Assembly (NCBI GenBank): GCA_944474755.1
Contig: OX104125.1
Span: 48,883,288 to 48,947,287 of the forward strand
Direction: 5' to 3'
Length of the DNA: 64,000 nucleotides
From: Limnoperna fortunei
Taxonomy: Eukaryota > Mollusca > Bivalvia > Mytilida > Modiolidae
Shown here: positions 23,545 through 35,094 of the stretch, piece by piece
Layout: each line of letters starts with the position of its first letter
Position numbering within the stretch: position 1 is the first letter of the stretch
Notes under the pieces: model-generated
Database searches by the model: none
What the model saw: the letters and a program-made list of their open reading frames with translations, nothing else
Told to the model about the DNA's origin: nothing
Program-made: the position numbers and the translations under genes

Positions 23545-24535
23545 TGTAAATTGAAACAATTTGAAGCTGAATCGAAAATAACAGACGGCGAAAACGTGCT
23601 TTGTATTGAAAATAAATTTCTAAGCAAATTAAAATATTACAAAAAATAAATGTTTATAAAGTAAAAACTAAGAATTTGTTACGAATGCAAAACAATTAAC
23701 ACGTTTAATTTTATTAAAAAATTAACATCATTTGAATTAAACAAATAAAATCGACAATCAAAAAATAAAATCATTAGAAACCAAACGTAATAATAAAAAG
23801 TCAAAATATAAATATAAAGCTAAAAAAAAGAAAGGTTAAAAATGCAAAATAAACAACATGTTAGATTTTGTTTAACAAAAAAATGAATACCAAAAACTTA
23901 CCAGAAACCTGCGAATAAAAAAAAATTATTAAAAATAATTTAAGATAATAAAATCCGTCCTTTAATCCTTTCACTTTGTACAGGTAAACAAACAGTATGG
24001 CGAATGTGTATTGCAAGTTCGGTCCGTGTATTGATTGTTCTATACTTCTTACCTACCGATCTTAAAATGGAAAAATAATAACTAAACGGTTACTTAAAAG
24101 TTATATTTTAATAATTTGTATAATAATAATTTTTAAATATACGCCTTTTCTGAAATAAAGTTGATAGAAAAGGCATTCACGTTCATGCATTTTTATTTTG
24201 GGATATTCGTATACGTATTTATTTTGGACAAGAATTAATTTTATACATAAATATAAAGATTTATAACCATTGTCATAAATCTGCAGAGTAACTGATGATC
24301 GTTATCAACAACAATGCCAGAGGGCTTAAATCCGACCCAGGGGTCCAATCAACAAAAAACCTTAATCTCCGCGGGAAAACCTTAATCTCCGAGGGAATAC
24401 CTTAATTTCCCGGTGACAACCTTAATTTAAAAAACCAACACTTAATTTTAACATGATTTCTTACAAAATTAAGGTTTTCCCTTGGAGATTAAGGTTTTCT
24501 GCGGGAATTAAGGTTTTGGTGTTTGTAGTGTAACC
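23545..24535. repeat. Right arm of the ~1-kb inverted repeat
   Basis: Reverse-complement partner of 16711-17690. The outer end has ATTAAGG repeats and GTTTGTAGTGT. No clear target duplication flanks the pair. Confidence 0.85.
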
Positions 24536-25500
24536 TTCCCAAAAATGAATACTGCCAAACACTTGCTTCTTTTAAGCAATTTCATTAGTTGATATTTTGA
24601 AGGATTGACGTCATACGAAAATCTCCTACCCCGAGAATTCCCTAGCTAAATTTGTCAGGGTTTCGTGGACACAGAAACCCCGACTTGTGAGGATGCCCAA
24701 CATGATATATAACAATATCACAAAGTTTCATTCAAATCGCATGCAAACCTTTTTAATTATCCAAATGAGGACGAAATGGATGCCTGGACAGACGGATGGC
24801 CATGAGGACCACTATACATCCCCGACTCTATCAAGCGCGGGTATAATAATGAATTCCCACTGTCTCATTAAATTTCACCATATACGACGAATGTTCCATT
24901 ATGGTTTTGGGGATATTATTTGGTCGTGTTGAAATATAATGGAATATCTATCAAGTATGCATAAATCTGTATAATAAAAATGTGACAGACTTTGGTTCTG
25001 GCTATTATGCTGCTATCACGTTTATTTACTTAAAATAAATCTGATTGAAAAACATTTTTGGAATGATAATTTTGACATAATTGCAGATTTGAGTAGAATA
25101 AAAAAAAAAAAAGTTTTATGGTAGATTACTTTGTATTTAATGCGAATTTCAGTAGATTTTTTCTACAAAAGTCTCACATTTACTTTGTGAATGCATGGAC
25201 ACCACTATCCATCAAGGCAACTTATGGATTGAACCCAATATGCAGCAAAATACCACCATAGTACATGTAGTACACCCTGTCTCTTTGTACCAGACTGTGA
25301 AATTGAGGTTAATGTCAGGTGACAACAAGACTCTCATATACTACTCATCATTAATCCATACACCAATGATATTGTCATCCTACAATACGTGTTTTTTTTA
25401 TAAACTGACCTAATCCAATAACTTTATTGTAGCCACTGGACCATCAAAATGAGTCATTAGCTACCACTGAAACAAAAAAACTGATGGACCTATACCTTAA
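24536..25500. repeat. Dispersed-repeat fragments including a 146-bp-family unit
   Basis: The 24600-24700 part is a reverse copy of 13070-13160. The 25280-25460 part is a diverged 146-bp unit (CTGTGAAATTGAGGTTAATG). Confidence 0.55.
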
Positions 25501-26690
25501 TCATACACAGATATCACACAAAATGTCAAATATTAACATTACAACTGGAAACCCATATGAATATCTCGCCCTCGACAACTCATCACTGAAGCAGCTATTC
25601 CTTAAGGTGGCCATGTTTGAAATATAATCTAACTCCTATAATTAAACCTTGCCATGACAGTGAAGAATTCAATAATTTCAGTCAATCGGACACAAGAAGA
25701 ATGATCAAAATATGTAAAATATGACAAAGGACCATCTAAATGTCAATCCCACAAAGAAACCTAGAACAAAAAATCATACCCTCGCCTTTATTTAGGGCGA
25801 GGGTACGAATTTAGTCCCATCACTTAATGTAGCACTCCCAGCACTTTGATGTCCAAAAAAAGTTGTATATACAATCAGACTTGGTCGATATTGAAATCTT
25901 TCGACAGTGTCACCATTTTTTTTTATCGGTTTCCTGTTTAAAATTGATCATTATTGATACGTGATGATTCAATGTAGTTATTGCCATTTTTTTATTATGT
26001 TTACTTTATGAAATACATTGAGAAACCGAAACTGAATGGTGTGTTGCATCGTGGGTAATACATATGTAAATTACTGGATTCTTACTCGGAATGGATGTTA
26101 TCGTATGCAAATTAGCAAGTTTATAATAAAATTAAGTCCCATTATCCATAAACAGAAAAATGACCAACATAGCATTTTTCTCGTGCATCTTCAAAGACGA
26201 AAAGAGAAATTTCTTCAATAAAGATCGTTTCCTGTTAATTTCGCAATGTCTAAAGCTTTAATAATGTAAAGAAGATGAATATTATGTTTGAATTTTGTAT
26301 AAATAGAACGCATTATAATTATTTTATTTGCTGTATTACGAGCAATAGGACTGAATTCTGGCCTAAATCCAACAAATCACAAAACTTACTTCGGATTATA
26401 ACGGCAGTAAAATTCGGCCTAATAGAAACCATGCATTTCACCTTTTAGTTGCATAGATGAAAACTGCATGTGAAACATTAAAAAAAAAATTTCCAAAAAT
26501 CTGAATTGCCAGTGGAGTGGCAATGCAAGACACTGTAACAGTTTTACAAAAGACCATGTTTTTCTTAGGACACTGTTCCTACAAAGAGTGATAGCACTTG
26601 ACAGTCAATTTTGTCAGGTATATTAAGATTGGTAAAAATATAACAATAAAAAATTCATAAAAATATAACAATGAAAAAAAATCAATAAAT
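25501..26690. other. Intron with a short GC hairpin
   Basis: ACCCTCGCC and GGGCGAGGGT form a 9-10-bp hairpin at about 25779-25806. Otherwise no gene or element is recognised. Confidence 0.45.
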
Positions 26691-26695
26691 TTTAC

Positions 26696-26953
26696 CATCA
26701 ATATCAAGTCTTGCACTTCTTTTAGAACCTTCAAATATGGCAGTATAAATTCCTCGATCCGTTAGGTCTGCATTTCTAACAACAAGTTTGTGCTTTACAC
26801 CAGATGTTTCTATAACAAATTTGTCAGAAACCTCTATTCTGTAGTCCTCTGTAAACCATTCAGCAATAATGTTACGTTCTCTAGTCCAAAATTCAAATCT
26901 ACCGTCATTGCCTTCAAGTACTCTGATATCCTCAAGGTCCCTGGTGAGGAATT
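26696..26953 (-). CDS. Immunoglobulin I-set domain exon (Ig1 of the HEPN-Ig gene)
   Basis: This exon contains no Met, so it is seen only by reading from the splice sites. The acceptor is TTTCTACAG (26962-26954) and the donor GTAAAA (26695-26690). It is 258 bp, phase 1-1, and open throughout (86 codons). The protein begins EFLTRDLED, then VLEGNDGRFEFW (B strand with Phe in place of Cys), AEWFTEDY (core Trp), HKLVVRNADL and DRGIYTAIFEG (F strand with no Cys). Both disulfide Cys are missing, which again fits a cytosolic titin/obscurin-like module. Its first codon is completed by the final G of the 37-bp linker exon. A TTAA-flanked transposon begins only 45 bp upstream of its acceptor end. Confidence 0.78.
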
Positions 26954-26998
26954 CTGTAGAAAGTTAAATAAAGGTTAGGTTTAACCTGCTCATATTAA

Positions 26999-28554
26999 AG
27001 GGAAACTTCGCGAAAAAATGAAAATTTGATATGTTATTCTTCAACTAAAAAGAAACACATTTGCATCTTGATGTTTTATTATATTTTCAGTGGTTAAGTT
27101 TCTGCATGGAATTTACCGTGTAAAAAATGCACTTATGGAGGTCCGCCATCTTGTCACAATCTCGTCACTAGATGGCGATACAAGACATCCAAGTACCTTA
27201 AAAGTCGTCGTATGATAATAACGCGAAACGGTCAATAACAGAAGGTTGTATTATATAAGACAAGTTTTTGAAAGATTACGTTTCGTATTCCTGATATATA
27301 TAAGAGCAAGAAAACCGACTTGCATGTGTAACAAGTAGTAAACTAATTTAAAGACTTCGACCTGAGACTATTTCCACAGCGGCAACAACGGTAAACGGAA
27401 AGAAAGTCAGTTTTGATAGGAAAACAAGTCCATAAATATTAATTAAATTGAAAATTATTCGTATTATTATTTTCAACTTAATCAGATTAAGCAACTTATT
27501 GAACGAAACTTTTTTATACAAAATATTTGCGAAGTTGACTATTTAAGAAATAACGATCGTTAAATGAAATATTTTTAAATACTATGGTTTTCATGCATCA
27601 AAATTTCACTTCACGTTTATTACATTTATAATTATTATTATTGTTATTATTATAATTATTATTACTGGTAACATTTATTGTGCGTGTGCGTAACACAGTT
27701 TCCAAACTTTTACATGTTGTGTATATTTTAGTTAACGTGTAAGTTTTACGTTTCCTCAGCCTTGGCATCTTTATAAGGTATTCGAAATCTTATTTACATC
27801 CTGTGTTCTGACACTTCGGTGTATTCAAATCATACCTGTCTTGGCAGGAGGGGTGTGCCTTTCTAATTTCGAATAACATGATTAACCTTTAATCTGGTTA
27901 GCTTTTGAAAAAGTCCGAATATTCATACTTCAAAGTCGGCGTCAAATGATCTAATAATTGCAATAAACATTATGTTTGTTTACCTGCGAATTCTGTTAAT
28001 TACCTTTCATAAAAGAGTAATGATTTACCTGTAACATTTTCACGTTTCACTGCCGTTTCAAGACGTGCAAAATTTTCCACAGAATGTTATTTTTAATATA
28101 AAAATAATTATATAAATATATCTTTTATTGCAATTATTATTTAGGTAAATTATATCTGAGTTAAATAAAGACAGGTTAAAATTTGCGTCCAAAAATATTT
28201 TTATTAAAACAAAGAGCAATAAAACATTAAGACGTATTTGGTAATCTTATGTTGTCAGCCGGTCATTAGTCATCGCCACAGTTTATATATTCTTCACAGA
28301 GCTAAGGCAGAAAAACATATTTTAAACTGGATTATTTATCATATTTACTGGATAATTACATTTATCACGTCACAAACGCAGTCATGTGATAAAATACTGT
28401 CAATATGGCGGCCCCCATACACAAAATTGTATCACCTTTAATCCACTCTAGAAGCGTAACGGTAAAGAATACAATAAAACATCAAAAGGCAATTATATTT
28501 CTTTTTATTTGAAGTATAACATAGCAAATTTTCATTTTTTCGCGAAGTTTCCCT
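26999..28554. mobile_element. TTAA-flanked DNA transposon, non-autonomous
   Basis: Termini AGGGAAACTTCGCGAAAAAA and its reverse complement extend as a ~50-bp inverted repeat with weaker similarity further in. TTAA flanks both ends (26995-26998 and 28555-28558). TTAA targets are known for piggyBac and Kolobok. No transposase is visible inside. Confidence 0.82.
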
Positions 28555-28794
28555 TTAATAAGGGAAAAGCTTTTACATGAAATTATTAGTTACTGGTATA
28601 TAAAATTTCTTCACACTAGTGTCAAACATTAGTCACACTGCAGTTATTCTGCAAGTAATTATTCATTACAAATGCTGTCCGAGAATCAGCAGGGGTTGAA
28701 CCTTTTTTTGGGCTTTTTAACTTTGAAAGCCTAAGACCCAAGATTAACGGGAGACAGGACACTTTCACTGAAAATAATTTGTTTTTTGTTTGTC

Positions 28795-28885
28795 TGGTTT
28801 TTCAGCTATATCATGGTGTCCAGTTTTTATTGGGAGAGGAAGCCGGAGTACCCGGAGAAAACCCCGACCTGTGGTCGGAAAACTG
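28795..28885 (-). mobile_element. SINE fragment (family A), reverse orientation
   Basis: Contains AGCTATATCATGGTGTCCAG and GAGGAAGCCGGAGTACCCGG, the reverse complement of the central and 3' parts of the SINE at 42139-42401. Confidence 0.7.
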
Positions 28886-29555
28886 GAAAATAATTGGTAA
28901 TGAATTTTCTTTAAATTCGCCATATAGTTAGTTTTTATACAAGTTAGCATAATTCAGAATAACAATAGGGGTTTCGAGGGTTATTTTCGAGAGGTTGAGC
29001 ACTGAAATTTTAAATTTTCTAATGGATTATAGAGAGAAGAGTAAAAAAAGCCATCAAATAAAAGATAATAAAAATTAAGTCCAATGAAATTTTCTGAATT
29101 TTTGATATTGTATAATGTCATTCAATAGGTATACATAATAGTGATGGACAAAAATAGGGGTTTCACAGTTAAAATTTTGTCTAACATGTCTAATGGGAAA
29201 AAACTGGTGAAAAAGTGCTAAAAAATGGTATTTTTTAAGGTCAAAATTACCTCCTTGTTAAAAAAATTAATTTTCATTATTTTTGCCAATATCGAACTCT
29301 TTATGTGAAAATTTTCATTTCAACCAATAATAAATTGAAATAATAAATATAGGTACACAACTTTCATTATTAATTTTAATTTTATGGAAATTAAGAGTAA
29401 ATAATGAAAGAAATTATTATTGAATTTACCACAAATGTTCAATATATTGTGAAATTTTCACAATAAATGGCAGAAGGTGTCCTGCATCCCCTTAATTAAC
29501 CATGCCCTAAAAATTTTCAGAGAGATGATTTGAAATTGGATTTGTCATATTTATT

Positions 29556-29924
29556 TTAATTAAAGTGTACCATATTATTGTTTTCCAGAAAGTTCAGCAT
29601 GTTTCTTGTGCAACTTAAGGGGATCAATTCGTAATATTTTATCCCCATAGTACATGTAGTTAGGGCATCATTTCTGTCTGAGAGATGGTGGTATTTTCTA
29701 CAATATTTGCAATACATTTCTTGGGCATTTTCATCGAACTCAACCCAGGAAAAAGTGTCCATCCAAGATGGTAAAAATGTCCTTTTCCGTCTGTCTCTTT
29801 CATATTTGAAGTATTTTTTGTGGGGGAATAGATTCATTATTTGACCCCGTTTGGTCTTTGGATACTTCTGACTCATCATCTTCTTTTTTTTCTTAACGGT
29901 AGAGTTAAAGTTTAACAACGACAT
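29556..29924 (-). pseudogene. Fragment of a TTF/ZNF862-like zinc-finger protein of hAT origin
   Basis: The 122-residue open frame has a Lys-rich start and then RTFLPSWMDTFSWVEFDEN and MYCKYCRKYHH. The pattern 'W..F.W..(Y/F)D......C..C' is shared by the N-terminal zinc finger of ZNF862-like and other hAT-derived proteins. After about residue 95 the frame drifts, and no dimerisation or DDE transposase region follows. It sits inside the CAGG-ended element, so it is best read as the remnant of that element's transposase. The exact family is inferred from this one motif. Confidence 0.6.
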
Positions 29925-30264
29925 TTCTAGAATTCATAACCAAAATTAATTGGGGGAAAGGAAACAAACTTTAATTGTTATTGATCAACGTTGCGAAAGC
30001 GCCCAGAAGATTAAGATTTGTCATAAATAGAAAATCAACATTGATTTAGTTTAGGATCATAAAACAGATTTATGAGTATTCATAGGACAATTTTGAGAGT
30101 AAACACTTTAAGAAACATTGAAAATAAAAACAACATTTTATTTGTTTTAGAAAGATTGAGCCGGATGGGCTTTTTTCATAGAAAATCTGCAAGCCCAAGG
30201 TTTCAGTTTTTTAAGCCCAGGGCATCGGGCTTTAGGAATGTTCAACCCCTAAACCCCTGATCAG

Positions 30265-31110
30265 ATGGCTTGAACTTATAGTTCTTATTTATTAAGATCG
30301 TCACAAACTATGTTTTGAGTAAGGAATTAAGAAAAACGAATCGAAGATACAGAGAAGTTTGAGATATTTCTATTGAATCAAAAGAATGGGCCCAGGACAA
30401 AACTAGCTATTTGATCTAGTAAATTAAAACTTTGACAAGAGATAAACTTAACCATTGACTCTCAATAGATTATATCACTCGCGTAATTTTTTAATTGCAA
30501 TGAAATTGCATATACCTTATGTAAAACTTAATTAATCTTGTATTTTCCAATTTTTCATTCATTAAAATTAATTCCTACATGTACACTGGCAATGACGATC
30601 CATTGTCAATCTAAGGCTTAGGTTAAAGAACAAAGAACTTCAAAAATTTGACGTTAAAATTAGTCTTCCAAGGTCATCCACTCTGGTATGCAACACATAT
30701 ACTAGTATATGGGGACCTACCTACATATAAAAAATCCTTCAAAGACAGATATGGCCGGATTACGTTAAGCAGGAAGTAGGTTAGCGACAGACCTAAAATC
30801 GAATCCCATGTTATGGGAGGCCATGCTGATGCTGCATACCACATTTCAAGAGAATGTGATAAGTAGTTGCTGAGAAAACTGTTACGAACATTTTATTCAA
30901 GTACTTAACAGCTGGGCAAAGATTAAACAAAATCCGTTGACCCATTTTTAAGTTATCTTAAAACCACCGGTTGTGTGGTTGTGTATAAAAAGCAAAACAA
31001 AATAATTCAGGAAAATTAAGAAACATATTTTTAAAAAAGCTAGAAAATACTGTTAGCAATCATCACTAATTGATAACTCTATCTCCCTTATGTCTAAAAA
31101 TGACCATGGT
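30265..31110. other. Intron, no recognised feature
   Basis: Unique-looking AT-rich sequence; part of 30760-30900 resembles the CAGGAAGTAG dispersed repeats. Confidence 0.4.
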
Positions 31111-31316
31111 TTTTATGGCACGCCGTTCTCGTCAAAAGTATGGTTCAAAATATCATCACAAATTACACACTCAAAATTTTAAATTACACACTCAAAATTA
31201 AAAATATGCACTCAAAATTTTAAATTTCACACTCAAAATTAAAATATGCACTCAAAATTTTACGAAAACACACTCAAAAGATAGATTGAAATTACAAACT
31301 CAAAATTTTAATTCAT

Positions 31317-32510
31317 CATATGCAACTATTACTGTCATAATTAGGTTCGATAACTCTGTTTAACAATGAACGACTGTTGTGTATCATTAACACCAAAATT
31401 TTATAATATATCAAATTGCTGTTATTATTAATAAAATTATTTTATGTGTTTTAAACATATTATTAATATTTGACAATTTTTTCTATTTTATATATATACT
31501 TTTATTTCTTATCATTTATGGAGTTCCTCGTTTATTGTCGTTATCCCGTGGCATCATTATTTTTTTATACTCAAAAACGACTACTATAGTTCGTAATTTA
31601 GTAAAATTATTAATGAATTATGGTTACCTAATAAACATTTGTTACATATTTGTTATTTAGAACCCCTTTAATGTATTGAAATTTAACCCATGATGTGTTC
31701 CTGATAAAGCTTGTACTGCCATAAACTTGTATTCTCTGTACAGGATGTTTATTGAACAGCTTATTCATTAAAACTTGAATTTTGACTATCTTTATGACTG
31801 AGAAAAATGCGCCCAAAATGGGGATATTTGTGTAATTATCTTTTACATAAATACTTTATAAATGTTTATCACAAAGTTCATTACCACATTTTCAATTCAA
31901 GACAAGGCATTTGCAGTTAGTTTTTTCTAAAGGAATATTTACATCTAAATTAAACATGTTACGAATTTTTGAGATATATATTTAAACCATAAAAATACCA
32001 CACATCCCAGTCTCTTGTCTGAGCCACGTGATCTGAACTCCGCCATGTTTAAAATTGTAAAATTAGCTAATTTCAAATGAAATGGGAAGTATTAAGATCA
32101 ACAATTAAAGTGTTAAAAATGTGAAAATTAAATACATCAATATGTCTACTATTTGTATATATGTGCAAAACTATGTTTATACGAACTGTATTTATGAAAT
32201 TTACGTCAGAAGTGGAGCACATTTGGCAATTTCCCATTGAAACAATGTAACCAGAAGGCAGAAAATAAGGCTTTTTTTTCAAACAAAATGGGAAGTATTT
32301 TGCAAGAAATTTAAACTGATAAAATTTATATCATTCGAAAGATAAGAGACTGTAGAACTGGGAACAATGTGCAAAACATATATATATTATTTATTTAACA
32401 AGATATCGGCGTTTTTTAAATCGTCCCATTGATTTTCTATTGAGTGAAATATCCAATATGGCTGAAAAAGATACGTCACAGAAGTCACGTGATGTCGCTA
32501 ATAGTTGTAT
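31317..32510. mobile_element. Nested insertion splitting the left TIR
   Basis: The intact right TIR predicts the uncut sequence; this ~1194-bp block interrupts it. Its ends are short inverted repeats, CAACTATTA at the left and TAATAGTTG at the right. Two small minus-strand open frames inside match nothing I know. Confidence 0.8.
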
Positions 32511-32686
32511 ATGCACTCAAAACTGAAAATTACGCACTCAAATTTGTGCGCATTTTTTTTGCGCAAAACTCATAAATATTCATAAAGATATAAATAAATA
32601 AAATATCATCTGGGTGGTTCAACCGTCCGACCAAGGGCATTAAGTTGTCGGTGTAGGACGTAAAAAACTCCCCCAAGAAGTGGTTT

Positions 32687-32980
32687 TTGAGTTTAAAGCG
32701 AACCGGAAGTGCTGAAATCCAAATGTCAATCCACAACACAGTAGATTTGCTCGAGTTTTTTCAATCCTTGTTGCACGTGTATGAAAATACAATGCAACTT
32801 GTACACCCCTTAACACAAGACAACAACGCTTTAGAACCTACTGTTCGAAAGCTTTCAAGCTGTAGGGAAGTGTTGTATGTAATGGCTACAAGAGTTCCTG
32901 TTGAAATTCAATTATATCAGAAACTAGAACGAATTTATTCATTTAATTTGCATGATATAGCTGTAAATCAACTATTTTGA
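32687..32980 (+). CDS. Small open frame of unknown function inside the TA-flanked element
   Basis: A 97-codon frame starting MSLKRTGSAEI and ending IAVNQLF. Composition is protein-like (Leu, Val and Glu rich, with predicted helical stretches around LLEFFQSLL and LEPTVRKLSSCREVLYV). I recognise no family. It sits in the body of a transposon and could be a fragment of its original gene or chance. A 51-bp sequence shared with 46023-46073 lies just upstream. Confidence 0.25.
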   Translation: MSLKRTGSAEIQMSIHNTVDLLEFFQSLLHVYENTMQLVHPLTQDNNALEPTVRKLSSCREVLYVMATRVPVEIQLYQKLERIYSFNLHDIAVNQLF

Positions 32981-33483
32981 TAAGCCCGTTGATAAAACTA
33001 TTTGTTTTACCATAAAACATAATTCAATAATGGAATAAATCACACTCTATAGTTAATATGAGTCTGAGATAAAGGGCCGAGGGTATGAGGTAAAAAAAAT
33101 TTAAAAATTTTTCGTCTGTTTCGTTCGTTGCTTTACAGGGACCCGTTTCAAGCTTAAAAAAAACCAGGATTGAAATATTCTAATCAATTTAATGAATATT
33201 TATAAGTCCTGCGCAAAAAGGTGCGCACAATTTTGAGTGTATATGTTTTCTGTTTGAGTGCGTAATTTTCAGTTTTGAGTGCATGAATTAAAATTTTGAG
33301 TGTGTAATTTCAATCTATCTTTTGAGTGTGTTTTCGTAAAATTTTGAGTGCATATTTTAATTTTGAGTGCATATTTTTAATTTTGAGTGTGTAATTTAAA
33401 ATCTTGAGTGTGTAATTTAAAATTTTGAGTGTTATTTGTGATGATATTTTGAATCATACTTTTGACGAGAACGGCGTGCCATA

Positions 33484-33888
33484 GGTTTTGCTATGGTAAA
33501 CATTAACTCTAAACATCATTCTGTCACAATTTAAAATACAATGTGCAAATTTAAAGATTCTTTATGACATCGTGAATATCCAATAAAAACTACATTTGTA
33601 AAGACAAAAATCTATTTTCATTATTTTTACATCAACTGGATTCCAAAAGTTAGTGTATGTGACTAACATCATTATACTAGCTAGCAACACATTTTACAAT
33701 AACTTGCCTTCTACCAGTACTTCTCACAAGCATGGGATCTCCTGTCTTTATGTATTAATATTTTCAGTTATGTTATTCACTATTGAGGAGACAGGAGGAT
33801 GTAGTTTATGAGTTTTGTTAGTACTGAAGTTATGTAATTGGTTTTAAATGGCATATATTGACCATAGAAGCCAGGTTTACTGAAATAG
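33484..33888. other. Intron, no recognised feature
   Basis: AT-rich, no exon or repeat recognised. Confidence 0.4.
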
Positions 33889-34807
33889 AGGCTCCCAGGA
33901 GCCTGTAATCGCTCACCTGGAATCCAAATGACTATATTAAAATTTTTGAAATTAACAGTTTCAGTCTAGTTGTTATAACTTTTAAGTTACTGTGAAAAAA
34001 CTAAACATTTCTTCAAAAGTTTGTGTTAAATACAATAACTCCTATAAGGTGCCATCAGACAATTTCTGAAAATTAAATGGTTTTTAGGCATTGTCCTTTA
34101 GGATACAAATTTACAGTTTTACTCTACTAATAGGTGTGTTATAGACTAATTTATAATTCAAAAACTGTTCATTTGTCCAAATTCATAATGAAAGGGCAAT
34201 GATCATTTGTGCAATTTATAGTTTCAATCTAGCGGCTATCGTTTTCAAGTTACAGGACAAAAACGGAAAATTTCATAAAAAATTGCCATTTAAGGGCAAT
34301 AACTCAAATAAGGAGTCATCTGACAATTTCAAACCAATCAAGTGAACTGTAGGGCTTTTATTGCTTATCATTTTTGCCATTTACAGTTTCAGGTTATATT
34401 GTAAATACCAAAAATTTTGTCAAAAATCGTCAAAAAAGGGCAATAACTCCTACAAGAAGCCAATACACAACTTCACACTAATAGCAACTTTTGTAGACCT
34501 TAATGTGCTGATCAATTTGAAGTAACGGTTTTCTCTATAGCTATTATAATTTTTTAGATAATGATCAAAAACCTGTGTTGACGCCCATGTTCTATTTTTA
34601 GTAACAGCGGCTATATTTGTCTGTTGATCAACACCCTGGGTACAAACTTGAAACTAGGAACCCTAGGGATGATTGTGGCCAAGTGTGAAAAAAATTGTCC
34701 CAGTGGTTTCAGAGGAGAAGATTTTTGAAAAAGTTTATGACGAACAACTGACGACGGACGCCAAGTGGTAGCAAAAGCTCACATGGACCTTCGGTCCAGG
34801 TGAGCTA
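33889..34807. mobile_element. Dispersed element with hairpin ends and GCTCACCTGG termini
   Basis: GCTCACCTGG (33911-33920) and CCAGGTGAGC (34796-34805) are inverted. The left edge has the palindrome AGGCTCCCAGGAGCCT and the right edge the hairpin TGGACCTTCGGTCCA. Inside, a GGGCAATAACTC module recurs near 34030, 34295 and 34438. Sequences of this type are, to my knowledge, widespread in bivalve genomes. Confidence 0.72.
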
Positions 34808-35049
34808 AAAAGAAATCTGAGAGCAAAAGAATTAAAAAGTTAATTCACAAGAACAAGGACTATGATGTCAACCAAGAAAAGCACAGGTATTTAATTGAAA
34901 CTATTAATTTAAATTATTATTATATAAATATGTAACATAAATGCACTTGTATAAATATGTAAAAGATTTCCAAACATTCCAACTAGTTTAGTTCTATCTT
35001 GTCAAGGGAGTTAATTAGCAACTACACAGTTTAGTTTACATGTATATAC
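34808..35049. other. Intron next to the linker exon
   Basis: No feature recognised. Confidence 0.4.
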
Positions 35050-35086
35050 CTGGTAATTTCTTTTCTCCAAGTAGTTGTTTTATTGT
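35050..35086 (-). CDS. 37-bp linker exon of the HEPN-Ig gene
   Basis: A micro-exon bounded by ATATTTTCAG (acceptor, 35096-35087) and GTATAT (donor, 35049-35044). It enters in phase 0 and leaves in phase 1, encoding TIKQLLGEKKLP plus one base. Phase 0 matches the donor of the HEPN exon, and phase 1 matches the acceptor of every Ig exon, so it solves the frame change between the two domain types. The peptide is short, basic and helix-prone, suited to an interdomain linker. It is too short to show homology; the call rests on splice sites and phase. Confidence 0.62.
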
Positions 35087-35094
35087 CTGAAAAT

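Larger units (their letters stand above)
28690..30259. mobile_element. hAT-like element with 5-bp target duplication
   Basis: Left end CAGGGGTTGAAC and right end GTTCAACCCCT followed by AAACCCCTG, flanked on both sides by ATCAG (28685-28689 and 30260-30264). GGGCTT-rich sequence lies just inside both ends. The element carries a fragment of a zinc-finger protein and a reverse SINE fragment (about 28800-28880). It lies in the intron between the linker exon and Ig1. Confidence 0.78.
31116..33481. mobile_element. TA-flanked element with TIRs made of repeated CACTCAAAATT units
   Basis: The left end TGGCACGCCGTTCTCGTC is matched inverted at the right end. TA flanks both (31114-31115 and 33482-33483). 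The right TIR (~33190-33481, ~290 bp) holds about ten copies of TTTTGAGTG(T/C). The left TIR is the same in reverse complement but is cut into 31116-31316 and 32511-32585 by an insertion. A TA duplication suggests a Tc1/mariner-like or other TA-targeting transposase; none is encoded here. Confidence 0.85.

Noticed and set aside
16711..24535. Maverick/Polinton element
   Set aside because: Long TIRs fit, but no polymerase, integrase or capsid genes lie between the arms, and the size is too small.
26790..26978. Forward-strand 62-codon frame
   Set aside because: Shadow of the minus-strand Ig1 exon, which has splice sites and a clear domain.
29556..29924. Host zinc-finger gene
   Set aside because: The zinc-finger-like segment is short, has no continuation and lies inside a CAGG-ended transposon, so transposase remnant is more likely.
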